The position numbers and the translations under genes are program-made. A stretch of 60,210 nt of DNA from positions 1-60,210 of the forward strand of contig NZ_BMMB01000013.1 of NCBI RefSeq assembly GCF_014645615.1, read 5' to 3'. Below the pieces are notes generated by a model, which saw nothing but the letters and a program-made list of their open reading frames with translations, was not told where the DNA came from and made no database searches. The stretch comes from Paenibacillus hunanensis (GTDB lineage: Bacteria; Bacillota; Bacilli; Paenibacillales; Paenibacillaceae). Numbering within the stretch: the stretch's first letter is position 1; each line of letters opens with the position of its first letter. Below, one piece after another: positions 16,921 to 25,732 of this stretch.

Positions 16921-18102
16921 TTATTTATCGTTAAGTGCCACAACGCCAGGAAGTGCCTTACCTTCCATGAATTCCAGGGAAGCGCCGCCGCCTGTAGAGA
17001 TGTGATCCATTTTATCAGCCAGGTGGAATTTCTCAGCTGCTGCTGCGGAATCGCCACCACCGATTACAGTGTAAGCTTCTGTTGTTGCGCAAGCTTCTGC
17101 TACCGCACGAGTACCGTGGGAGAAAGGCTCGATTTCGAATACGCCCATAGGTCCGTTCCAAACAACCAGCTTGGAGTTTTTGATCACGTCAGCATAGATC
17201 TCACGTGTTTTTGGACCGATGTCGATGCCTTCCCAATCCGCTGGGATGTCGCCAACTTCAACGATTTTTGTGTTTGCATCTGCACTAAAATCGTCAGAGA
17301 TCACGATATCTACTGGCAGGTAGAAGTTTTTGCCCAGTTGTTTTGCTTTTTCGATGAAGCCCAAAGCTACGTCGAGCTTGCTCTCGTCCAGCAGGGATTG
17401 ACCTACTTCATGACCTTGAGCCTTCATGAATGTGTAGGACAGACCGCCACCGATGATTACGTTATCTGCCAGGTTCAGCAGATTGTCGATTACATCGATT
17501 TTGTCTTTTACTTTGGAGCCACCAACGATCGCTGTGAAAGGACGCTCTGGATTGTTCAGGGCTTTACCCAGTACATCCAGCTCTTTCTCCATCAGCAGAC
17601 CAGCTACTGCTGGCAGATGATGCGCGATACCTTCTGTGGAAGCATGAGCACGGTGAGCCGCGCCGAATGCATCGTTCACGAACAGATCAGCCAGCTCAGC
17701 AAATGCTTTTGCCAGTTCTGGATCGTTTTTCTCTTCGCCTGCATGGAAACGAACGTTTTCCAGTACGAGCACATCGCCATCTTTCATGTCAGCGATTTTT
17801 GCTTTTACTGCATCGCCAGTCGATTCGTCAGCTTTTGCTACTGGTTTACCCAGCAGCTCGGACAGACGCTCTGCTGGAGCAGTCAGTCTCATCGATTCAA
17901 CCACTTCACCTTTTGGACGGCCCAGGTGACTTGCCAGCAGCACTTTCGCGCCTTTTTCGATCAGGAAGTTGATCGTTGGCAGCGTTTCACGAATACGCTT
18001 GTCATCTGTAATTTTGCCATCTTCCATTGGTACGTTGAAATCCACACGTACGAATACCACTTTGCCTGCTACTTCTACATCACGTACACTTTTTTTGTTC
18101 AT
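16921..18102 (-). CDS. pgk: phosphoglycerate kinase
   Basis: 393-residue two-domain kinase making ATP from 1,3-bisphosphoglycerate. N-domain motifs: KVVFVRVDFNVPM, LLASHLGRPKG and VNDAFGAAHRAHAS; C-domain nucleotide-binding motifs: AIVGGSKVKDK, WNGPMGVFE and GGGDSAAA, ending with STGGGASLEFMEG. ATG 18102 is chosen because GGAGG lies 8 nt upstream and matches the family N-terminus; the open frame extends 48 codons further upstream into unrelated intergenic sequence. A hairpin terminator separates gapA from pgk, so pgk probably receives both read-through and its own promoter activity. Confidence 0.98.
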   Translation of the reverse strand: MNKKSVRDVEVAGKVVFVRVDFNVPMEDGKITDDKRIRETLPTINFLIEKGAKVLLASHLGRPKGEVVESMRLTAPAERLSELLGKPVAKADESTGDAVKAKIADMKDGDVLVLENVRFHAGEEKNDPELAKAFAELADLFVNDAFGAAHRAHASTEGIAHHLPAVAGLLMEKELDVLGKALNNPERPFTAIVGGSKVKDKIDVIDNLLNLADNVIIGGGLSYTFMKAQGHEVGQSLLDESKLDVALGFIEKAKQLGKNFYLPVDIVISDDFSADANTKIVEVGDIPADWEGIDIGPKTREIYADVIKNSKLVVWNGPMGVFEIEPFSHGTRAVAEACATTEAYTVIGGGDSAAAAEKFHLADKMDHISTGGGASLEFMEGKALPGVVALNDK

Positions 18103-18312
18103 TAGTCGTTCCTCCATGCCCATAGTTTGGAGCATGCGCCAGGCGAAAATAGCCGCCGATATGTACAGCAGACACGGAAGCCATAGCTTCTGCGCTGCTG
18201 CTGATCCTGCACCATCCTCGCCACTGGCATCATGCTGATCTTTCATCTAACCCCACATCCGTCAGGCATTACCCTTCAGACGGTTAAACACTCCCGGTGA
18301 GTATTCAACTTA

Positions 18313-18349
18313 GAAAAAGCGGAAACAAATGAGCTCTGTTTCCGCTTTA
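18313..18349. terminator. hairpin between gapA and pgk
   Basis: AAGCGGAAACA pairs with TGTTTCCGCTT with A/T flanks. It can stop part of the cggR-gapA transcript before pgk, which would let gapA be expressed more than the distal genes. Confidence 0.75.
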
Positions 18350-18383
18350 TGGAATTAATATTTATTTCAGCTAGAGGGCTGGA

Positions 18384-19388
18384 TCAGCCTTTGTTCGCGA
18401 AGTATTCCAGCGTACGAACGAGTTGTGCAGTGTAAGACATTTCGTTGTCATACCAAGCTACAGTTTTAACCAGTTGCTTGTCGCCAACAGTCAGAACGCG
18501 AGTTTGTGTAGCATCGAACAGGGAACCGAAAGTCATACCTTTGATATCGGAAGATACGATTTCGTCTTCTGTGTAGCCGTAAGTTTCTGGGTCGGAAGCT
18601 TCTTTCATTGCTGCGTTAACTTCGTCAACTGTTACGTGTTTCTCCAGAACAGTTACCAGCTCAGTCAGGGAACCAGTTGCTACTGGAACGCGTTGTGCGC
18701 CACCATCCAGTTTACCTTGCAGTTCAGGGATAACCAGACCGATTGCTTTAGCAGCACCAGTGGAGTTAGGGATGATGTTTTCAGCTGCTGCGCGAGCACG
18801 ACGGAAGTCACCTTTAGCGTGTGGTGCATCCAGTGTGTTTTGGTCGCCAGTGTAAGCGTGAATTGTAGTCATCAGGCCTTCAACAACGCCGAATTTGTCT
18901 TGCAGTGTTTTTGCCATAGGTGCCAGGCAGTTTGTTGTGCAAGATGCGCCGGAGATAACTGTTTCTGTACCATCCAGAATTTCGTGGTTAACGTTGTAAA
19001 CGATTGTTTTCATGTCGCCAGTTGCTGGAGCGGAGATAACAACGCGTTTAGCGCCAGCTTTCAGGTGAAGCTCAGCACTTTCTTTTGTTGTGAAGAAACC
19101 AGTACATTCCAGAACGATGTCTACGCCAAGCTCGCCCCAAGGCAGTTCTTCAGGGTTACGGTTAGCCAGAACTTTAACTTCTTTACCGTTTACTTTGAAG
19201 AAACCGTCGTGTACTTCAACTTCACCGTTGAATTTACCTTGTGTTGTATCATATTTCAAAAGATGTGCCAGCATTTTAGCATCTGTCAAATCGTTAATTG
19301 CTACAACTTCAATACCTGCTACGTCTTGAATACGACGAAAAGCAAGGCGTCCGATACGTCCAAAACCATTAATACCAACTTTAACCAT
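18384..19388 (-). CDS. gapA: glyceraldehyde-3-phosphate dehydrogenase
   Basis: 334-residue NAD-dependent glycolytic GAPDH. Rossmann motif VGINGFGRIGRLAFRR at the N-terminus, the NAD-selective Asp in AINDLTD, the active-site Cys in ISGASCTTNCLAP, and AWYDNEMSY near the end. ATG 19388 has AGGAGGA 7-8 nt upstream. Position directly after cggR and before pgk indicates the glycolytic GapA rather than the gluconeogenic GapB. Codon use is strongly biased, as expected for a highly expressed gene. Control by CggR through the upstream operator is likely. Confidence 0.98.
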   Translation of the reverse strand: MVKVGINGFGRIGRLAFRRIQDVAGIEVVAINDLTDAKMLAHLLKYDTTQGKFNGEVEVHDGFFKVNGKEVKVLANRNPEELPWGELGVDIVLECTGFFTTKESAELHLKAGAKRVVISAPATGDMKTIVYNVNHEILDGTETVISGASCTTNCLAPMAKTLQDKFGVVEGLMTTIHAYTGDQNTLDAPHAKGDFRRARAAAENIIPNSTGAAKAIGLVIPELQGKLDGGAQRVPVATGSLTELVTVLEKHVTVDEVNAAMKEASDPETYGYTEDEIVSSDIKGMTFGSLFDATQTRVLTVGDKQLVKTVAWYDNEMSYTAQLVRTLEYFANKG

Positions 19389-19586
19389 GAGTTAATTCCT
19401 CCTAGAAATAAGTTTGTTGAAATTTATGCAATCAAGACAAGGCTACTTGAGCCTGTCGAGACAGTGATAATAATAGTACGATATTTTGCTATCGCAAAAA
19501 TCATTCTTCATTGAACCTCGTGTTAGAAATTCACTAACAACAGGGTTTCTGCGGGCAGCTGCCGGGAAAAGGAATGTAGCCGCAGC

Positions 19587-20615
19587 TTACAGCTCCTTTA
19601 CGATCTCCCGTGCAGCCGCCTCGTCGATGACCAGAATATCCTCCTGGCCGAATTTAAGTACAGCGTGAATCGATTGTGCCTTGCTGCGTCCGCCAGCGAT
19701 ACCAATGACCACTTCCGCATTAGCGATATCCTCCAGTTGCAGACCGAGCGTCAGCATATGATGCACGGTCTGCCCTTCAGCATTAAAATAATGACCAAAG
19801 GATTCTGCCACTGCGCCTGCTCCCCGAATCTCTTCAACAAGCTGTGGGTCAAGGCGGCGACGTCGTACCATCTCCATCGCATCACCGATGCCATGAATGA
19901 TAATACGTGCACGGCGAATGAATTCGACGATCTCTCGTACATTCTCATCCTCGTACAGCAGCTCATAAGCGTCTCTTCGCAGCAGGTCAGGTACATGCAG
20001 CAGCCGGTACTGCGCGCCTACCCGCTTCGCCATCGTGGATACGATGGAATTCGCCTGGTATTCCATATTTTCGCCAAGTCCGCCTCTTGCCGGAACGAAC
20101 CAAGCATCCCTGAGCGGAGCTGGTAAGGTTGGGCTTAATTGTTCTGCCACCTCAGCCAGCGTAAAACCGCCGGTCACAGCCACAATATCATCGTCGCGCA
20201 TCACACTGAGCAGCGCTCTCGCACCTGCTCGTCCCAGATTCTGCTTCGTACTAGCCGAAGTGTCGCTGTCTCCAGGCACAATAACGACCTGCTGTAGTCC
20301 ATAAGCCTCGCGGATGCGATCCTCCAGAACGGACAAACCAAGTAGCTCTTCCATTAATGGCTCCAGCTCTTCAAGCAGCTGTCTGCCTGCATCGCTGACG
20401 CGCATTCCCGTGCTCTCAATCTCCAGCAGTCCCTGCGCCTTGAGCAGATCGGTTTCAGCGCGCAGCACACGCTCCGTCATGTTCAGCGAAGCGGCGAGCG
20501 ATCTACGTCCAACCAACCCCGTCATCATAACCTGATGTAAAATCGCGTATCTTTTTTTCAGTACGTCAGTGAGATCGGGCAGAAGCTGCTTTTGTATTTC
20601 CAGTAATTTTCGCAT
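19587..20615 (-). CDS. cggR: central glycolytic genes regulator CggR
   Basis: 342-residue SorC/DeoR-type repressor. The N-terminal HTH region includes LLPDLTDVLKKRYAIL and GRRSLAASLNMTERVLRAE. The sugar-binding domain carries DDDIVAVTGGFTLAEVAE, FVPARGGLGENMEYQANSI and GIGDAMEMVRRRRL. In B. subtilis CggR binds fructose-1,6-bisphosphate and releases the gapA operon. ATG 20615 is preferred because AGGAG lies 8 nt upstream; an in-frame GTG three codons earlier overlaps that site. It is the first gene of the block, about 200 bp before gapA, downstream of a recognisable CggR operator. Confidence 0.96.
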   Translation of the reverse strand: MRKLLEIQKQLLPDLTDVLKKRYAILHQVMMTGLVGRRSLAASLNMTERVLRAETDLLKAQGLLEIESTGMRVSDAGRQLLEELEPLMEELLGLSVLEDRIREAYGLQQVVIVPGDSDTSASTKQNLGRAGARALLSVMRDDDIVAVTGGFTLAEVAEQLSPTLPAPLRDAWFVPARGGLGENMEYQANSIVSTMAKRVGAQYRLLHVPDLLRRDAYELLYEDENVREIVEFIRRARIIIHGIGDAMEMVRRRRLDPQLVEEIRGAGAVAESFGHYFNAEGQTVHHMLTLGLQLEDIANAEVVIGIAGGRSKAQSIHAVLKFGQEDILVIDEAAAREIVKEL

Positions 20616-20683
20616 GCTTTCCACTCCTGCAACTTATCTCGCTCAGTGTAATCTCATTTGCATTCAACCAGGCTTAGGTATAT

Positions 20684-20721
20684 GGACTCAAAATGTCCCG
20701 GCATAACTTTTTAAGTCCCAC
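20684..20721 (-). promoter_or_regulatory. CggR operator
   Basis: Minus strand: GTGGGACTTAAAAAGTT then CGGGACATTTTGAGTC. The two GGGAC-N6-half sites in tandem match the layout of the B. subtilis CggR operator (CGGGAC-N6-TGTC repeated), and it lies just downstream of the promoter and upstream of cggR. The site implies autoregulation and control of gapA. Confidence 0.85.
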
Positions 20722-20725
20722 ATCT

Positions 20726-20754
20726 ATATTAACCAATTTTTGATGTAGAAGCAA
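20726..20754 (-). promoter_or_regulatory. cggR-gapA promoter
   Basis: Minus strand -35 TTGCTT (20749-20754), 17-bp spacer, -10 TAATAT (20726-20731), placed directly before the CggR operator. The spacing fits a housekeeping sigma factor. Confidence 0.75.
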
Positions 20755-20759
20755 GTATT

Positions 20760-21160
20760 GATGACAACTATTTGAAGTGGATATGTTCCTACGTTACGAT
20801 GCGAATAAAACGTTTATACATCTGAGCTTTGATCTGCTGTTTGCAAACGAGCAAGTGAAGAAGTCTACCCAAACGTCTTCAACGCAATCAGGACACACAC
20901 AAAGCAGCCTTTGTATGTTTAGACCTTCTTTTCCTATTACTTTTCCTGCAAAGACAGCTCTTTCTCTATAAGCATTAACCGTAATCGATCGTTTTCATGA
21001 CAGTTTTTCTATATATTTTCCTTTCGCATGATTTGGAAATTTAAAATAAGTTCCCCATCTCCATAGCATTCGAAAGCACCACAATGAGCACGAGACAACC
21101 CTGACCAGCTTGAAAATAGGTGTAAGGCAAAAAATAATATCGAAAGAGCATACGCTTTTT
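20760..21160. other. gap, no gene recognised
   Basis: AT-rich region between the cggR promoter and a secreted protein gene. The plus-strand open frame at 20777-20971 has no ribosome binding site and no protein-like pattern, so I leave it out. Confidence 0.4.
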
Positions 21161-21163
21161 GAA

Positions 21164-21640
21164 TTAACTTTGGCTTTTTTTAGGGTTATCTGCCATAACT
21201 ACACTAAAATCGCCAGAAAGTACGCCATTAGCGCTAGAAAAATTAATGATATGTAAGCCTGTTCCTGTAGCTTTTCCATTGTTCGGAATAACCATTTGCT
21301 TTTTGGGAGGGATCTTATAATATAAATAATTTGTTGTACGATTAGCTTTTCTTACAGTTACGGTGAGTTCACTATTTCCAGTATTGTAAACCCAAACCTT
21401 CAGCCAACCATAGTTTGCTGGTACTACAAAGTTACCACCACTCCTAGTAATAGAACTTCTCGTAAGCGCAACTTGAGTATCATTTGGAGTCATTCTACCA
21501 TCATGAGAAATAGAGGAAATGATAGAGGCAGAAGTTGGGGGCGCAGTTGCTGACTGTTTATTTAAAGCCTGCGAACTTATAAGAATAGTAGTAATCAAAG
21601 TTGCTGAAATAGCTACCAAAAAAGATCGGGATACATTCAT
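21164..21640 (-). CDS. secreted hypothetical protein
   Basis: 158 residues from ATG 21640, chosen because AGAGG lies 10 nt upstream and the protein then begins with a signal-peptide-like segment (MNVSRSFLVAISATLITTIL). The exported part has VPANYGWLKVWVYNTGNSEL, then KIPPKKQMVIPNNGKATG and GLHIINFSSANGVLSGDFSV, a mainly beta pattern. No family is recognised with confidence. It stands alone between cggR and tRNA-Arg, lower in GC than the surrounding core genes, which suggests an acquired or fast-evolving gene. Confidence 0.6.
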   Translation of the reverse strand: MNVSRSFLVAISATLITTILISSQALNKQSATAPPTSASIISSISHDGRMTPNDTQVALTRSSITRSGGNFVVPANYGWLKVWVYNTGNSELTVTVRKANRTTNYLYYKIPPKKQMVIPNNGKATGTGLHIINFSSANGVLSGDFSVVMADNPKKSQS

Positions 21641-21969
21641 AAGTATTGAACCTCTTTTCAAAATATATTATTTTGTAAATCTATATAGTTGCTAATTTTG
21701 ATCAAGCTACTAAATGGCTACAATATCACTAGCTTGCTTCAATTCGTGCTGCTACCTTCAGTTAATCTGGAATCACAACTATTGCCTAAGGCAGATAGAC
21801 AACCAAAGCTCAGTCTACCTACAGTTTCAATCCAGATTTATGTGTACAGTGAATAGAAGCTGGAGCAAAATGGAAGATCGAGTCGGAAGGTTGTCGTTAT
21901 AGCTGTTGTAAGGGCTATCTTGCTTTTTAGGGTTCTTTCATCTATAATCATTCTTGCTGTTGCTTATTT

Positions 21970-22044
21970 GCGCCCGTGGTCCAATGGATATGACGTAGGC
22001 CTCCGAAGCCTGAGATCCAAGTTCGATTCTTGGCGGGCGCGCCA
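21970..22044 (+). tRNA. tRNA-Arg (CCG)
   Basis: 75-nt gene with encoded CCA. The acceptor strands GCGCCCG and CGGGCGC pair fully. The anticodon loop CTCCGAA gives CCG, which reads the Arg codon CGG. The T loop is GTTCGATTC. It is an isolated single tRNA gene on the plus strand. Confidence 0.95.
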
Positions 22045-22178
22045 CTTGATTTATCGTATGAGCGAGATATATTTTTCAAGGTATTCATCGTTTCCTTGCA
22101 CAGCTTCCCAGTAATAGTTATACCAGACAATTGTTAATTACATATTATTTCCACTAACGAATCGTGGAAATGAACGTC

Positions 22179-22203
22179 AACCAGCCGAGGCTGGTTATTT
22201 TTA
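22179..22203 (+). terminator. possible terminator after tRNA-Arg
   Basis: AACCAGC-CGAG-GCTGGTT followed by ATTTTTA, about 135 bp after the tRNA. The U-run is short. The rest of the 22045-22420 gap holds the clpP promoter and CtsR box. Confidence 0.55.
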
Positions 22204-22288
22204 TATGTACCTGTATACTGGAAAATAAGCGTGCTTCTTCTTATATTAACCCATTTTTCAGTAATTTAGGAATTTTCAGGATGGATAG

Positions 22289-22305
22289 TTTGACTTTCTT
22301 TGACT
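22289..22305 (-). promoter_or_regulatory. CtsR operator on clpP
   Basis: Minus strand AGTCAAAGAAAGTCAAA fits the CtsR heptad tandem repeat (RGTCAAA-N-A-N-RGTCAAA). A third degenerate heptad, TTTGAAC, lies at 22311-22317 on the plus strand. The operator overlaps the clpP -35 box, so class III heat-shock repression by CtsR is expected. Confidence 0.85.
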
Positions 22306-22328
22306 TTTAGTTTGAACTACCCTATAAT
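22300..22328 (+). promoter_or_regulatory. clpP promoter
   Basis: -35 TTGACT (22300-22305), 17-bp spacer, -10 TATAAT (22323-22328). It overlaps the CtsR operator and lies 92 bp upstream of the clpP start. Confidence 0.85.
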
Positions 22329-22420
22329 GTGGTAAGAACAATTGATTCTTGTCATTGTTTGACCAGAGATTCCACTATATAATGACATTTACGATGATCG
22401 TAATTTAAGGAGGGTTTCTA

Positions 22421-23017
22421 GTGAGTTATATCCCTATGGTCGTAGAACAAAGCAGTCGTGGCGAACGCGCATATGATATTTATTCCCGTTTGCTGAAAGA
22501 CCGCATCATCTTTCTAGGTTCGGAAGTTAATGATGTCGTAGCTAATGCGATTATTGCACAAATGCTGTTCCTGGAAGCCGAAGACCCAGAAAAAGATATT
22601 CACCTTTACATTAACAGTCCTGGCGGTTCGATTACTGCGGGGATGGCGATTTATGATACAATGCAATTTATCAAAGCCGACGTATCTACGATCTGTGTAG
22701 GTATGGCAGCAAGTATGGGCGCATTCCTGCTGAATGCTGGTGCAAAAGGCAAACGCTTTGCACTGCCAAACAGTGAAGTTATGATTCACCAACCACTCGG
22801 TGGTGCACAGGGTCAAGCGACCGACATCGAGATCAGAGCTCGCCGCATTCTGAAAATGCGCGACAAGCTGAACAAAATCCTGGCTGATCGTACAGGTCAA
22901 CCACTGGATCGCATCGAGCGCGATACCGACCGTGACTATTTCATGACAGCGGCTGAAGCGGCTGATTATGGCCTGATCGATAAAGTAATTGAAAAAACAC
23001 CTCCACAAGGCGTGTAA
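22421..23017 (+). CDS. clpP: ATP-dependent Clp protease proteolytic subunit
   Basis: 198-residue serine peptidase that forms the barrel of ClpXP and ClpCP. The catalytic triad is visible: Ser98 in GMAASMGAFLL, His123 in EVMIHQPLGG and Asp172 in TDRDYFM. YINSPGGSITAGMAIYDT forms the oxyanion-hole region. GTG start at 22421 with AAGGAGG 8 nt upstream. Length and N-terminus (SYIPMVVEQSSRGERAYDIY) are typical. It has its own promoter under a CtsR box, and a hairpin terminator follows. Misfolded and SsrA-tagged proteins are its usual substrates, which links it to the ssrA/smpB genes at 7-8 kb. Confidence 0.98.
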   Translation: MSYIPMVVEQSSRGERAYDIYSRLLKDRIIFLGSEVNDVVANAIIAQMLFLEAEDPEKDIHLYINSPGGSITAGMAIYDTMQFIKADVSTICVGMAASMGAFLLNAGAKGKRFALPNSEVMIHQPLGGAQGQATDIEIRARRILKMRDKLNKILADRTGQPLDRIERDTDRDYFMTAAEAADYGLIDKVIEKTPPQGV

Positions 23018-23046
23018 TTGCAACTTGTGCATGTGTGGAAATAGCC

Positions 23047-23083
23047 AAAAAGCTGCAACGGGATGAGCCGTTGCAGCTTTTTT
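23047..23083. terminator. bidirectional terminator, clpP / CAO-domain gene
   Basis: AAAAAGCTGCAACGG pairs with CCGTTGCAGCTTTTTT. It serves clpP on the plus strand and the convergent gene ending at 23166 on the minus strand. A near-copy of the stem occurs at 24471-24502. Confidence 0.85.
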
Positions 23084-23165
23084 GTTTATTATTTCGTATG
23101 CTTTTATTTTGATGCTACTCATTGTATTAGGTATATATCACACTGATCAGGCAGTATGCCGATTG

Positions 23166-24347
23166 TTAGTGATACGCCTTCAACGGATTCGTACCCGCTT
23201 TCAGCAGTTGATTGAACGTGAAACTGAACTCTGGAGTACCTGCTGCATAAGGCGCAATCGCATATTGCTGGAAGAAGATCGTAAAGCCGCGATCGGTCAG
23301 GTAGTAATTATTCAAATAAGCGCTGGAGTTGTGAGACAGATCGTTAAATGAATCGAGTGTACCGTCCTCCGCACCGCCTTGCTTTTTAATTTCATTTTGT
23401 AGTAGCTCCTTGATATCCTGACGATACGAAGCATTCGATTTCAGTAGATCGTCCAGCTTGATCGCTTTACCGTCTTTGAGCGAGAACGTCATGCCTGTTA
23501 ACGTCTCTCCACCGTGTGCACCACCCAGATATCCATAGTCATACAGCAGGAAGCTGATGACTCCATTCTGGTTATAGCTGACTTTATAACCGCTATCCAC
23601 TTCATATTGCAGATTAGGTGAATCGGGCTTGCCTGCTTCCTCGATCTGCTTTTTCGTTGTAGCTATCGATTGATCGACATATGCCTTGAGCGCTGCATTG
23701 ATCTTCTTTTGAGCGGCTTCATTATCCAAACCTGAGATGACCGGATACAGCACGCTCACGTCGGTATATTCGTTATCGTTGGGATCAGCTAGCTTGGTCG
23801 GTGTGATCGTGATGTCATTCATACCCGCAGTTGTAAAATTCACTGTATTCGTTGCTTTTGTCCATACCGTACGGTAACCGAAAGGCTCGGATAATGCTTT
23901 TGCTTCTACATAGGTCGTTCCTTTGATGACCTGACCATCAAAGGTATCACCAAGTGCGCTACTGTTGAATGTAACAAACAGATTATCCTTTGCGCCGCCA
24001 TCGGTATACATAAGATATGAAGAGATTTGCTTCCCTTTGGATACGATCACGGTGCTTGTTTTCGTATCATATGTAACGGTAGCTCCTAGCGCTTTGGCTG
24101 CTTCCTTTAAGGGTACCAGCGTTTTGCCTGTTGGGCCGAGTATACCTTGTGTAGATATCGCTTTACCTTCTATCTGTACATTCACAATAGATGGATTCGT
24201 CTTAGAGCTAGCAGTCGCTGCATATGCAGAACCTGTACTTCCAGGCAAAATCGCGATTGTACCTGCTGTCGCCAGTGTGGCTGCGAGTACTAGTGCAGCC
24301 GTTTTTTTCAGATAGCTCGTATTTTTCAGCGAATATAATGTATTCAT
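23166..24347 (-). CDS. secreted copper-amine-oxidase-domain / DUF3298-like protein (copy 1)
   Basis: 393 residues. Signal peptide: basic LKKTAALVLAATLATAGTIA followed by GSAYAA. Residues about 55-175 form a copper-amine-oxidase N-terminal-like domain (GKTLVPLKEAAKALGATVTY, SEPFGYRTVW), a wall-associated fold common in Paenibacillaceae that does not imply oxidase activity. The C-terminal half matches the DUF4163/DUF3298 (RsiV-like) pattern: YPVISGLDNEAAQKKINAAL, GYLGGAHG and TGMTFSLKDGKAIKLDDLL. The gene is a tandem paralogue of 24554-25732, homologous over its full length. ATG 24347 has GGAG upstream. It likely acts at the cell surface; ligand unknown. Confidence 0.85.
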   Translation of the reverse strand: MNTLYSLKNTSYLKKTAALVLAATLATAGTIAILPGSTGSAYAATASSKTNPSIVNVQIEGKAISTQGILGPTGKTLVPLKEAAKALGATVTYDTKTSTVIVSKGKQISSYLMYTDGGAKDNLFVTFNSSALGDTFDGQVIKGTTYVEAKALSEPFGYRTVWTKATNTVNFTTAGMNDITITPTKLADPNDNEYTDVSVLYPVISGLDNEAAQKKINAALKAYVDQSIATTKKQIEEAGKPDSPNLQYEVDSGYKVSYNQNGVISFLLYDYGYLGGAHGGETLTGMTFSLKDGKAIKLDDLLKSNASYRQDIKELLQNEIKKQGGAEDGTLDSFNDLSHNSSAYLNNYYLTDRGFTIFFQQYAIAPYAAGTPEFSFTFNQLLKAGTNPLKAYH

Positions 24348-24470
24348 TTGATCGTTCTCCTATTCATTTATTTACTATTTTCTGTTCAGTGATTCACACC
24401 ACCAGATTCGCAAGTCAGAGATCCATGTTCGTCTCATAACAACGAATTAAAAATTAAGCTTTGCAAAGCA

Positions 24471-24502
24471 AAAGCTGCAACGCGACGAACAGTTGCAGCT
24501 TT
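24471..24502 (-). terminator. terminator after CAO-domain gene copy 2
   Basis: AAAGCTGCAAC pairs with GTTGCAGCTTT (11 bp), with a T-rich flank on the minus strand. The stem is nearly identical to the clpP terminator at 23047-23083, so the duplication may have included it. Confidence 0.7.
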
Positions 24503-24553
24503 GTGTATGCAATTATCACTCAGCCTATGAGCTGTATTTTATAGCAAAAGCTC

Positions 24554-25732
24554 TTATTTAAAATCCTTCAGCGGATTTACACCAGATTTCAGTAGCTGGC
24601 TAAATGTAAAGTTAAACTCTGGATTGCCTGCTGCACCTGGAGCGATATCATATTTCTGGAAGAACACAGTGAAGCCGCTATCGGTCAGGTAGTAGTTATT
24701 CAGATAGCTGCTGGAGTTTTTGCTCAGATCGTTAAATTGCTCCAGGGAATAGCCCATTTCATCGCTTTGCTTTTTGATATCAGCTTGCAGCATTTTTTTG
24801 ATATCCTGACGATACGAAGCGTTGGATTTGAGCAGATCATCCAGCTTGAGCGCTTTGCCATCTTTGAGCGAGAAAGTCATGCCTGTCAGAATGTTATCGC
24901 CATGTGCGCCACCGAGGAATTGGTAATCGGTCAGCAGGAAGCTGATCACACCGTTCTGGTTGTAGCTGACTTTATAACCGCCATCGATTTCATAGCTCAG
25001 GTCTTTGGAATATGGAGTACCTGCTTCTTCCACCTGCTTTTTCATGCCTGCCAGATATTTATCAAAATGGTCTTTAAGCGCTTTGTTGATTGCTGTTTGT
25101 GCAGCTTCATTATCCAGACCGGATACTACCGGGTACACCACGTTTACGGTTGTGTATTTATTTTGGATCGGATCAGCCAGCTTCGTTGGTGTTACGGTCA
25201 CAGCGTTCACGCCTACCGTTGTAAAATTGACTGTACTGGTTGCTTTGTTCCATACAGTACGATAACCGAATGGCTCCGATAGCGCCTTCGCTTCAACATA
25301 GGATACCCCTTTTACAATCTGGCCGTCATAGCTTTCGCCCAGTGCGCCACCATTGAATGCAGCAAATACATTGTCAGTATTGATATCGTTATAGATCGTA
25401 TAGGCTGCGGATTGCTTGCCTTTCGTAACAATGACATTATGTGTTTTGGCATCATAAGTAACCGTAGCACCCAGCGCCTTTGCGGCGTCCTTCAGCGGTA
25501 CCAGCGTTTTGCCGGATTTACTGAGCATGCCCTGTGTTGCTACAGCTTTGCCTTCTACCTGTACATGTACAACAGCTTTATTTACCTTCTGGCTTGCTGC
25601 TGCGGCATACACGGAATTGGTGCTTCCAGGTAAAATAGCGACTGTACCTGCTGCTGCCATTGTTGCTGCCAGCACCAGTGCAGATAGTTTTTTGAGATAC
25701 GTTGTGTTTTTCAGCGTATATTGCTTGTCCAT
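24554..25732 (-). CDS. secreted copper-amine-oxidase-domain / DUF3298-like protein (copy 2)
   Basis: 392 residues from ATG 25732, chosen because AACAGGAGAG lies about 8 nt upstream and the signal peptide then starts near the N-terminus (YLKKLSALVLAATMAAAGTV, cleavage near VYAAA). The same two-part layout as its neighbour: copper-amine-oxidase N-like domain (GKTLVPLKDAAKALGATVTY) and a DUF3298-like C-terminal part (YPVVSGLDNEAAQTAI, FLGGAHGDN). Differences from copy 1 are spread along the length, so the duplication is not recent. An upstream extension of the frame lacks a start signal. 25733-26118 holds no other gene. Confidence 0.85.
   Translation of the reverse strand: MDKQYTLKNTTYLKKLSALVLAATMAAAGTVAILPGSTNSVYAAAASQKVNKAVVHVQVEGKAVATQGMLSKSGKTLVPLKDAAKALGATVTYDAKTHNVIVTKGKQSAAYTIYNDINTDNVFAAFNGGALGESYDGQIVKGVSYVEAKALSEPFGYRTVWNKATSTVNFTTVGVNAVTVTPTKLADPIQNKYTTVNVVYPVVSGLDNEAAQTAINKALKDHFDKYLAGMKKQVEEAGTPYSKDLSYEIDGGYKVSYNQNGVISFLLTDYQFLGGAHGDNILTGMTFSLKDGKALKLDDLLKSNASYRQDIKKMLQADIKKQSDEMGYSLEQFNDLSKNSSSYLNNYYLTDSGFTVFFQKYDIAPGAAGNPEFNFTFSQLLKSGVNPLKDFK

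Noticed and set aside
16804..18105. Long plus-strand open frame of about 430 codons opposite pgk and tpiA
   Set aside because: It is antisense to conserved glycolytic genes and rich in Cys, Phe and Tyr, as expected for a shadow of strongly biased codon use.
18423..19514. Long plus-strand open frame opposite gapA
   Set aside because: Shadow of gapA; no ribosome binding site or protein-like pattern. The same applies to the frames opposite gpmI, eno and msmX.
21948..22130. 60-codon minus-strand frame over the tRNA-Arg gene
   Set aside because: It is the complement of the tRNA gene; the KNRTWISG-like peptide is a typical tRNA artefact.
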